Below the pieces are notes generated by a model, which ran no database searches, was not told the origin of the DNA, and was given only the letters and a program-made list of their open reading frames with translations. 64,000 nucleotides of DNA, taken from positions 434,001 to 498,000 of the forward strand of contig NZ_JAINFL010000003.1 in NCBI RefSeq assembly GCF_022458895.1, written 5' to 3'. Positions 36,217 to 43,359 of the stretch are shown here, piece by piece. The stretch comes from Roseihalotalea indica. GTDB lineage: Bacteria > Bacteroidota > Bacteroidia > Cytophagales > Cyclobacteriaceae. Each line of letters opens with the position of its first letter. The stretch's first letter is position 1. The translations under genes were made by a program, and so were the position numbers.

Positions 36217-37149
36217 ATGCCCTATGATCACTCAAAAAAACCCGATATTCATCAAGAAGTCACCGACAAAATCATCAGCTTGCTGGATCAGGTGAACTTA
36301 GATAATTACCAGCCGCCATTCGCCGGATTAGCTGCGCAAGGCCTGCCGTTCAACCCAACCACAAACAATCACTATCAAGGCGTGAACATTCTGGCCCTGT
36401 GGTTTAATCAGCAAACCCGAGGGCTTGCATCCAACCAATGGGCAACCTTTAAACAGTGGAAGGATAAGGGCGCGCAAGTCCGCAAAGGCGAAAAAGGAAA
36501 CCGCATCATCTTTTATAAAACGCTGATCAAAGAGCAAGAAAACGATAAGGGCGAAACCGAAGATAAGGCTATCCCGATGCTGCGGCTTTATACCGTTTTC
36601 AATGCCTCACAAGTCGATGGATACGAAGACACGCAAAACCCGGCTATTCCGGAAGGCGACAAAGTGGAGCGGATCAGGCTTGTCGATGAATTTTGCTCCC
36701 GCACCAAAGCCGACATACGCACCGGCGAAAACCGCGCATACTATCATAAAATAGAAGATTATATCAACATGCCCGAAACCGCCTCCTTTTTGGATACAGA
36801 AGAGATCAGCGCAACCGAGCAATATTATTCCACCCTTCTGCATGAACTTACCCACTGGACAGGGGCGAGTAGCAGGCTGGACCGCCTGGGGGCCAGCACG
36901 AAAGTGACCGCCGAAGACTATGCTTTTGAGGAACTAGTTGCAGAACTGGGAGCCGCTTTTTTATGTGCTTCCCAAGGCATTACGCAGACGCAACCGGAAA
37001 ACCATGCAATTTACATCAAGAGCTGGTTAGAAAGCCTTAAGAATGACAAAACTTATATTTTCAAAGCCGCTGCGCAAGCTGCTAAAGCAACACAATACCT
37101 GGATGCGATAACCCTAGAGTCAAGATTGGAGCCTGCGCATGGCTTATAA
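36217..37149 (+). CDS. ArdC-like antirestriction protein with zincin domain
   Basis: A 310-aa protein. The N-terminal ArdC/DUF1738 domain (IHQEVTDKIISLLDQ, then FNPTTNNHYQGVNILALWF and RKGEKGNRIIFYK) binds single-stranded DNA in known members. The C-terminal part is a metallopeptidase-like domain with HELTHW (H about 209, E, H). ArdC proteins shield incoming DNA from restriction enzymes on conjugative plasmids. I start at ATG 36217, with AAGGAAACC just upstream, rather than the longer frame at 36169. It overlaps the Toprim gene by 11 bases. Confidence 0.87.
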   Translation: MPYDHSKKPDIHQEVTDKIISLLDQVNLDNYQPPFAGLAAQGLPFNPTTNNHYQGVNILALWFNQQTRGLASNQWATFKQWKDKGAQVRKGEKGNRIIFYKTLIKEQENDKGETEDKAIPMLRLYTVFNASQVDGYEDTQNPAIPEGDKVERIRLVDEFCSRTKADIRTGENRAYYHKIEDYINMPETASFLDTEEISATEQYYSTLLHELTHWTGASSRLDRLGASTKVTAEDYAFEELVAELGAAFLCASQGITQTQPENHAIYIKSWLESLKNDKTYIFKAAAQAAKATQYLDAITLESRLEPAHGL

Positions 37150-38065
37150 TCTGGATTTTGCCCGTTTCAAACAGGATATTAATTTAACCCAATATGCCGC
37201 CTTTATGGGGTATGAAATAGATAAGAAGAAATCGACGCGCCGTTCGGTCGCCATGTGGAAGGATAACGCCGATAAAATTATCATTTCAAAGAAGAACGGC
37301 ATTTGGGTTTATTTTTCAGTGTTTGATGATGCCGACAAAGGAAGCATTTTAGATTTTGCCCATCACCGTACGGGCAAATCTTTATACGACATTGGCCTTG
37401 AACTTCAAAGCTGGCTGGATGGATATGTTCCTGTTTGCGATATGAAACCCTACATTCGCGAAATAGACGAGCATGCTCCCGATCCGAAAAGGATTGAACG
37501 GCTCTTTAATGCTTGCGCACCAGCAACGGGCCACGCGTATTTAGAAAGTAGGGGCATAGCGGAAGAAGTATTACGCTCCCCCCGCTTTGAAGATTGTATC
37601 TTTCAAGATGCACATAAGAATGCGGTCTTTCCTCATTTTAAAGACGGGAAAGTCTCAGCCCTTGAATTAAAGAGCGAGCGCATATCCGTTTTCGTGCGCG
37701 GAAGTGAAAAGACCTTATGGTGCTCCAATATTCAGCCTCACGATGATACAATGATTATCGCCGAAGCTGCTATTGATGCGCTTAGTTATTATAGGCTTTA
37801 TGAGCTTAAGAATGCCTTTTACATTGCGACTAGTGGCGGGTTTTCACCGCTGCAAGCTGAGAATGTCGCCTCGATGCTTACAAGCGTTTCTACGCTCCGA
37901 AATGTTGTTACAATAACCGATCATAATGATGGGGGTGATAAACTAGCTGAGAGGCTTAAAACGGTTATTACTGAGACCGGCTTTAACGGGATACTGACCA
38001 GGCATTCTCCGGAAGTGACCGGGGCAGACTGGAATGATGTCCTGAAGACTGAATTACGGATGTGA
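37139..38065 (+). CDS. DUF3991/Toprim-domain protein
   Basis: A 308-aa protein. The N-terminal part (FARFKQDINLTQYAAFMGYE ... KNGIWVYFSVFDDADKGSI) resembles the zinc-less primase-type DUF3991 segment; the C-terminal Toprim domain shows MIIAEAAIDALSYYRL with the catalytic Glu and VTITDHNDGGDKLAERL with the Asp pair. Such proteins sit beside ArdC and relaxase genes on proteobacterial plasmids and probably act on plasmid DNA during or after transfer, perhaps as primase-like enzymes. It overlaps ArdC by 11 bases and is followed by a terminator. Confidence 0.82.
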   Translation: MAYNLDFARFKQDINLTQYAAFMGYEIDKKKSTRRSVAMWKDNADKIIISKKNGIWVYFSVFDDADKGSILDFAHHRTGKSLYDIGLELQSWLDGYVPVCDMKPYIREIDEHAPDPKRIERLFNACAPATGHAYLESRGIAEEVLRSPRFEDCIFQDAHKNAVFPHFKDGKVSALELKSERISVFVRGSEKTLWCSNIQPHDDTMIIAEAAIDALSYYRLYELKNAFYIATSGGFSPLQAENVASMLTSVSTLRNVVTITDHNDGGDKLAERLKTVITETGFNGILTRHSPEVTGADWNDVLKTELRM

Positions 38066-38093
38066 TCCGGTTATTGACTACTGAATTTACAGG

Positions 38094-38125
38094 AGGCTTC
38101 GGCTTGTTTAAGCCGGGGCCTTTTT
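38094..38125 (+). terminator. Rho-independent terminator behind the leading-region genes
   Basis: An 11-bp stem with G-U pairs (GGCTTCGGCTT with AAGCCGGGGCC), loop GTTT and five T. Confidence 0.75.
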
Positions 38126-38552
38126 CTGCTTTGTGTAGTTGAAGCTATTTGGATATTTTCCGGATTTTTTACGGTGTTCTCAGTGGGCTATTAAGCGAGG
38201 CTTTAATGTTCTTTTTCTTATGTGGGGGATGTCTGGAAGTTGCTTTACTTACTGATTTGATCTTTTAGGGGATGTTCATTCCGGTTATTTGCTGTGAAGA
38301 CGCTTGCCGGTTTTTGATGGCCTCTCTTTTTGAATTGGTGAGTTTTTTCGTTGCCTATTTTTTTTTAAGTTCTGGCGTCTGTATGCTTCTGCTTTTGCTT
38401 TGAGTGTGACCCCTTTGTTTTTTTCCGTAAGTTATTTTCTCTTATCAGACATCACGTCTAAGAGGATCAAGCCTCTTAGAATACCTAGAAATCATTGGCC
38501 CTCATATGCACCACTCTGCACCAATGCATAAGAACGAACAAAGAACAAACGC
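38126..38552. other. Non-coding region with hairpin and direct repeats
   Basis: 427 bp with no gene and a strong G+T bias on the plus strand. It contains a perfect 9-bp inverted repeat (TCTAAGAGG at 38457-38465, CCTCTTAGA at 38472-38480, loop 6 nt) without a T run, and two TGCACCA copies 10 bp apart at about 38508 and 38518. It is a candidate for oriT or a protein-binding site. Confidence 0.45.
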
Positions 38553-38588
38553 TTGACTGAAAATGGTATTAGGACTATAATCCTATAC
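38553..38588 (+). promoter_or_regulatory. Sigma-70 promoter with operator over the -10 box
   Basis: TTGACT (38553-38558), 17 bp, TATAAT (38576-38581). The -10 box lies inside an inverted repeat (TAGGA at 38570-38574 and TCCTA at 38581-38585, with GTAT and ATAC at the outer ends), so a dimeric repressor probably controls it. It drives the gene at 38617. Confidence 0.7.
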
Positions 38589-38616
38589 TGTGAAACGATA
38601 AAGGTCTGAAACCAAT

Positions 38617-38970
38617 ATGCATCAGGAATGGAACGCAGAACATATACTACAAGATTGGATCACCAGACATATGCGTTCACTTCAAATCGATGCTCATTCA
38701 AGTAAGCCTCTTCCTATACAATTTTACAATAAAGACGATTATATTTCGATTGCCGAATTAGAGGTAGCGGTTGTTAAAGCGGCTCGTATCGTTCAGCAGT
38801 TAGGGTCAAATTACATTGATATATTTGAACGCGCTGAACACGAATTAGCAAAAGCAAAGCAACACATAAGCAGCATGGAAAGAATTAACAAGATCGCGAC
38901 CACTGATACGATCATAGGCATTGATAAATACTACAAAAATATACCACTAGAACAGGTAAAAAAAACCTAA
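38617..38970 (+). CDS. Hypothetical protein, 117 aa
   Basis: A soluble helical protein (EHILQDWITRHMRSLQIDAH, ELEVAVVKAARIVQQLG) with no membrane segment. Its promoter has a strong sigma-70 consensus and a dyad over the -10 box, so expression is likely repressed and released on a signal, for instance just after entry into a new cell. No family is recognised. It is not an HTH protein by eye, so the repressor is probably encoded elsewhere. Confidence 0.6.
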   Translation: MHQEWNAEHILQDWITRHMRSLQIDAHSSKPLPIQFYNKDDYISIAELEVAVVKAARIVQQLGSNYIDIFERAEHELAKAKQHISSMERINKIATTDTIIGIDKYYKNIPLEQVKKT

Positions 38971-39208
38971 CACGAGGTATGATTTTCTGATCTGGCTGCG
39001 TTCGGTTTTACTTGGCGGTTTAAGTAATGAAGCAGGAGGGAACGATGCACAATTATTTGCACTGGATGAGCGAATAGTGACAACTGGACATAAAGCCTAT
39101 TAGATACTGTTGGAATATATTCTTTTGATTTTTTATAGTGATTATTATTAGATTTTGTTATGGGCAATATTGAGTGATGGCTCAAATTATTTTTTTTAAT
39201 AAAGAAAG

Positions 39209-40096
39209 ATGAATGAATACATAATGTCATTAAACATAGATGTTTTACCTAAAATAGATAGCGCACAATTAAAAATTATGGCGAAAAAACTGCCGGGTTT
39301 CAATGACCACAAGGTGCCCCAAAACATAAAAAAGCTAGGATTAGCGCATGCCCTATTAGAACACTTTTTAGGAGAAAATTGGGTCAAAGAAGAAATGTGT
39401 AGAAGGTACTCGCTAAAATGGGGGGCTTTAAATCATGTCAGCTTAGAAAATAAAGTTCATATTTATAATTTGGCGGAGATGTTATTTAATTTGCAAGATA
39501 TTGAGGATATTGAAACTCCACTTAAAGATCTTTGTGGTGATGACTTCGATTCCGCATTCTCAGAACTTGAAGCAGGCCGAGTTTTAAAAAGCCATGATAT
39601 AGATTTCAAATATATAAAGCCTATAAGCAAAAAACAGTTTGATTACGATGTAGAAATACTATTACAGAAAAAAGAATGGGTTTGTGGGGAAGTAAAGCAA
39701 AAGACAAAACATAATGCTTCAAATGATTCTATAAAAGATTCGCTCGATAAAGCAAGACAGCAATTGCCTAGAGATCGCCCTGGGTTTATCTTTATACGTG
39801 TTTTATTCCCAACACCTAAAGCTCTTGAGCAAAACTTTGAAGAATTAACAACTGCTTTCAAACGTTTTTATGGTGCCGGTAACAAAAGAATATCCTCGAT
39901 CATTGCTTGGGGTTCATATATGCATCCAATTGGGCGCGGCGAAGAAGAACAAAGATTTCTTGCTTGGCAATCTATAAATGAAAATTGTCGCTTTCCTTTT
40001 TGCGAGAGCTGGAGACTTTTTCCGGATCGTCCTTTCACAGGGGAACCTCAAACTAATATAAATTGGGAAGATATTTTTGCCATCGCTTCTCAATAG
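39209..40096 (+). CDS. Putative PD-(D/E)XK nuclease-like protein, 295 aa
   Basis: The central region has the spacing of a PD-(D/E)XK nuclease: SELEAGRVLKSHDIDFKYI (E119), FDYDVEILL (D145, D147) and VCGEVKQKT (E161-x-K163). The N-terminal 110 residues and C-terminal 100 residues are unassigned; the latter is rich in Phe, Trp and Arg. It stands alone between two promoters and is AT-rich compared with the relaxase genes. A role in defence against DNA is plausible but inferred. The start could also be ATG 39224. Confidence 0.55.
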   Translation: MNEYIMSLNIDVLPKIDSAQLKIMAKKLPGFNDHKVPQNIKKLGLAHALLEHFLGENWVKEEMCRRYSLKWGALNHVSLENKVHIYNLAEMLFNLQDIEDIETPLKDLCGDDFDSAFSELEAGRVLKSHDIDFKYIKPISKKQFDYDVEILLQKKEWVCGEVKQKTKHNASNDSIKDSLDKARQQLPRDRPGFIFIRVLFPTPKALEQNFEELTTAFKRFYGAGNKRISSIIAWGSYMHPIGRGEEEQRFLAWQSINENCRFPFCESWRLFPDRPFTGEPQTNINWEDIFAIASQ

Positions 40097-40120
40097 CCTT
40101 TTACTTTGAAACTTTCCATA

Positions 40121-40288
40121 CTAGAGATTATCAAACTTTAACGACTTCGGATGGTTTACGCCGTAAATGTGTATTCCTTGGCCGCCTTTACGTTGCAGCT
40201 GTCCCGTAATATTTGAAATGCCACAAAAGGCAAGAATTGAGCTAATAAGAACAACACCGCTAAGGAAGAAACCTATCTTATTTGGAAT
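40121..40288 (-). CDS. Possible small membrane protein lacking a standard start codon
   Basis: A 55-codon frame with a good membrane helix (GFFLSGVVLISSILAF) and a plausible tail (GQLQRKGGQGIHIYGVNHP). It starts right after an in-frame TAA and has no ATG, GTG or TTG; the only candidate is ATT at 40288. It overlaps the integrase 3' end by 16 bases. It may be a truncated gene cut by recombination or a rare-start gene. Confidence 0.3.
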   Translation of the reverse strand: MPNKIGFFLSGVVLISSILAFCGISNITGQLQRKGGQGIHIYGVNHPKSLKFDNL

Positions 40289-41559
40289 GCAATCTTATCC
40301 AGCCATGACTTCTTCTGCTCTAAACTTGGTCCATGACCATAGCGCGGACGGGCGTATTTATGCCCCATAAGGGCCGCTTGAACTTTATCTGGTGGCTCAA
40401 CTGCCGTTAGGCGATCTTCAAAGCTGTGACGTAACGAATACAGGCTATGGTTTTCGGACGGGAAAAGACCGTTCTCGCGATAATACTTATTAATGGTGTT
40501 CGAGATCAAATCAGGTTTTCCAAGGTAGCGTTTAAACGAGCCGCCCAATGTTTTAAAAGCATAGAGAGAAGCTCCAACAAGCGGTAAGTCTCGTTCGCTT
40601 TGTTTCGTTTTAAGCACCCTTATTTGATTAGGTCTTATTTTGATATGCGGAATGTCTGCATTCAAAATTATATCGCGTTCTTCTAGGCCGGTGAGTTCGG
40701 CAATCCGCGCCCCGGTGTCTGCCATCGCAAAAATTAGTAATTGTGCTTCTTCATTGAGGCCAGAGTCAGAGGTATTAAATAGGACACTTTTTATAAACTC
40801 TGATGAAAAAGGATGCCTTGTTTTCTTATCGCTATCTTTTAAAAAGATACCTTTAAATAGCGCAGCGACATTCATATCCAGCGTATAGTTATCGACGGCT
40901 GTATTGATGATTTTCTTTACAAAGCCAAATTGCTTATTCGCAGTATTAGCGGACATGTTATCGGCATCAATTTTATTCACCCACCAGTTTCTAAAATCCA
41001 AAACATCTTTGCGGGAAACATCAGTCAATGGTTTATCACCAATCACCTGTATGAAGTTTTTAACTGCTAGCCGCCTAGGAATTTCCCATTTTCTGAGTTG
41101 GTATTCTGATAAGTCTTTAAGATTACCTGCTTCATGCTTAAAGAACTCTTCCGTAGCTTTTGAAAGGGTAACGGTAGGTCTATCAATTCCTCCCAGTAAC
41201 ACTTCCTTGGTATCTTTGTCAGATACAGCATCTGCTACGTTTAACCTGTTTAAAAATTCAGGCAACGGGCTCTGGGAAACAAGCTCGTGTTTAGGTTTAT
41301 ACTGGAAGCCGAACATTTTTGCTTTAAGTACCGCCGACTTAAATTTTTCCGTGGCGTCAGCCTCATCAACGCCGACGATAGATTTCCAAAAATCCTCGAG
41401 GGTTAGATTGAAATTACTGGCTCTTTGTAATGCTACTGCTCTGCTGTCAGTACCGAGCGGTACCTGAATAACATCTTTTTGAAATAGGCCTTGAAAGTCT
41501 TTTGGTACTCTTTTTCGGAAGTGAAAATTCTTGCCGCGTTTTCTTAAATATGTTGCCAC
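40273..41559 (-). CDS. Tyrosine integrase, DUF6538 type
   Basis: A 428-aa site-specific recombinase of the DUF6538 group, mostly found in Alphaproteobacteria. The N-terminal arm/DUF6538 region (YLRKRGKNFHFRKRVPKDF) is followed by a core-binding domain and catalytic domain: TGARIAELTGLEERD (Arg), YSLRHSFEDRL (HxxR region) and the end GHKYARPRYGHG with the nucleophile Tyr. I start at GTG 41559, preceded by AGGGGGC, because homologues begin with (M/V)ATYLRKRG. It is the second integrase in the island and has its own repeat array and tRNA-like core just upstream (41583-41846). Confidence 0.87.
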   Translation of the reverse strand: MATYLRKRGKNFHFRKRVPKDFQGLFQKDVIQVPLGTDSRAVALQRASNFNLTLEDFWKSIVGVDEADATEKFKSAVLKAKMFGFQYKPKHELVSQSPLPEFLNRLNVADAVSDKDTKEVLLGGIDRPTVTLSKATEEFFKHEAGNLKDLSEYQLRKWEIPRRLAVKNFIQVIGDKPLTDVSRKDVLDFRNWWVNKIDADNMSANTANKQFGFVKKIINTAVDNYTLDMNVAALFKGIFLKDSDKKTRHPFSSEFIKSVLFNTSDSGLNEEAQLLIFAMADTGARIAELTGLEERDIILNADIPHIKIRPNQIRVLKTKQSERDLPLVGASLYAFKTLGGSFKRYLGKPDLISNTINKYYRENGLFPSENHSLYSLRHSFEDRLTAVEPPDKVQAALMGHKYARPRYGHGPSLEQKKSWLDKIAFQIR

Positions 41560-41582
41560 TTTGCCCCCTGCTTTCGACCTTG

Positions 41583-41846
41583 TGTGGTACAAAATGTAGT
41601 ACAATTTGTGGTACAAAATCAAGTAAAATAGAAATCAGAATGGCCAACATATGTGGCCATTAAGCAAGTATTTTTCTATTAAAACAATAGGTTAAGGGAA
41701 TTTTGAGGTAGCAATAAATATAAGGAAACTGGAGCGAGTGAAGGGATTCGAAATTAAAGCTTTAATAACGCAAGTCACTGATATAGTTAAATAATATTTT
41801 TGCCACAATTATTACGTTTAAAATTTGTGGTACATTTTGTGGTACA
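41583..41846 (-). other. Intact attP-like site with tRNA-Gly-like core
   Basis: Two clusters of TGTGGTACA flank a tRNA-like core. Three copies lie at 41583, 41595 and 41607 (the middle one TGTAGTACA), exactly 12 bp apart; two lie at 41826 and 41838, again 12 bp apart. Between them, 41730-41752 on the minus strand reads like a tRNA 3' end: loop TTCGAAT, CCCTT, acceptor half CACTCGC, T, then encoded CCA. This fits the end of a tRNA-Gly of a proteobacterium; host tRNAs here do not encode CCA. Arms on both sides of one core match an unrecombined attP, not an attL or attR. Confidence 0.7.
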
Positions 41847-41978
41847 AATTTCCACCCTATATAATGTTAATAGCGATGTTTGCGGGGCAGGATTTGTTAA
41901 TGATCAACATAAGCCTATTATTTCAATTGGGGCTTAAAATATGTAGCATTAAACTGCTTAATTAATCTTCATGAGAAG

Positions 41979-43349
41979 TCATATTCCCCATAAAACAGCT
42001 CTATTATATTGACTTAGCCTACTAATATCTTCGTCCAGTTCATTTTTGTATGTGTAAAGATTATTGTTTAACCTATCAAAATTTGAGGATATTTCTGTAT
42101 ATTCATTTTCTATATCAGACCACAATCTATGAAAATCGGATACTGGGGAGGCTGTTTCCCAAAAGCCATTCTTGATTCCATATGAACTCCAAATAAAATC
42201 TAACTCTTCTTTAAGTATTGATGCATCAGATAACAACAAAGAAGTTGAGCCAGTAGCCATTCGCAACAATAGGGCAGCTCTAGAGATTATTGGTAGAGGC
42301 TGAGTTTCAAATTTATTTGATTCTTCGAAAATGATATGTTGATCTACATTTGAAACGCCAGAAAGCAAAATATTTCTGGTTTGAATGTCTAATGCGGCAC
42401 CTAAATTAGTAAAAGAATTCTCTACCAAATCTGAGAATCGACCGCTTTGTTCTATAATCGGTATCTGGTAAAGCTCCTCGAAAAGTGCTTTTAAAAGTAA
42501 GGTATCTAGATAGTTGAATGGGTTACTTTGTAAAGGACTCAAAACTTGGAAAAGGCTATAGACATCCTCAATTGATTTTTTTAAATCTGGGTGCCTATCG
42601 AAATCAGAAAGTGTTTGAGGCCTATAACTAACATTGTTTCTTAGATCCCTGTCGTTTTTATATTTCTTTACATCAAACGCCCAATCTTTTAACCAGTTTT
42701 TAGTAATATTAGAAGATATTAATTCAGTAGCAGATGGATGAAATCCCTGTATCAACTCTGAAAAATTAAAACCCTTCACTTTGAAAATTCTTAAAATGTC
42801 AAAAGTAGGTTTTACTTCAGATCTACACCACTTAGAAAGGGCCTCCCAAGCAAAAACATGAGTTCCAACTTTGTTATTCTTTACTATATTACCCTGTCCC
42901 TTAACCCACTCTGTTCTTTTATATTTAGAAAAGACTTCAAATGATCCATTTTCACTAACACCAAGGTGATCATTACTAAATACACCTATACCTTCACTAC
43001 TTAAAAATGCCATGATTGCTCTAAGTTCGGCATAATATGCTAGATGTATTGCAACTCCAGCATTGCCATTCAGATAAGAGTTTGTAGCGTTTGCCAAATA
43101 TCCCCAACCATCGAGTAGATGAGATAATGAAGATGCGGCTAAATATGTTCCCACCTCATGATTTTTTAAAGTAAACGCTCTATCATCATTCTTATGGTTG
43201 CTTATTGCTGAGATAGCATCTTTGTACAATGGATTACTTATAGCAATAATTTTATTATTGGGTAGATATCGCCTTTTAATAATTTTCAATGTATCAACAA
43301 CAGGCTCTCGTGTTGCTCTTTTAACAAATATTCCCAATTGTTTTGTCAT
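41979..43349 (-). CDS. Unknown third protein of the methyltransferase/DGQHR operon
   Basis: A 456-aa soluble protein. The part around residues 90-125 (NSYLNGNAGVAIHLAYYAEL and RAIMAFLSSEGIG) is helical and loosely HEPN-like, but no R-x4-6-H motif is clear. The C-terminus has a long acidic coiled-coil-like helix (NEYTEISSNFDRLNNNLYTYK). No known family. It is 10 bp after the DGQHR gene and ends the operon, so it probably acts with the methyltransferase and DGQHR protein, for instance as effector. AT-rich codon use differs from the relaxase region. No obvious terminator follows. Confidence 0.6.
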   Translation of the reverse strand: MTKQLGIFVKRATREPVVDTLKIIKRRYLPNNKIIAISNPLYKDAISAISNHKNDDRAFTLKNHEVGTYLAASSLSHLLDGWGYLANATNSYLNGNAGVAIHLAYYAELRAIMAFLSSEGIGVFSNDHLGVSENGSFEVFSKYKRTEWVKGQGNIVKNNKVGTHVFAWEALSKWCRSEVKPTFDILRIFKVKGFNFSELIQGFHPSATELISSNITKNWLKDWAFDVKKYKNDRDLRNNVSYRPQTLSDFDRHPDLKKSIEDVYSLFQVLSPLQSNPFNYLDTLLLKALFEELYQIPIIEQSGRFSDLVENSFTNLGAALDIQTRNILLSGVSNVDQHIIFEESNKFETQPLPIISRAALLLRMATGSTSLLLSDASILKEELDFIWSSYGIKNGFWETASPVSDFHRLWSDIENEYTEISSNFDRLNNNLYTYKNELDEDISRLSQYNRAVLWGI

Positions 43350-43359
43350 GTCAACGGCT

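Noticed and set aside
38967..39230. Minus-strand 87-codon frame
   Set aside because: AT-rich region, His/Asn/Ser-rich product, no start signals; overlaps the next gene's start.
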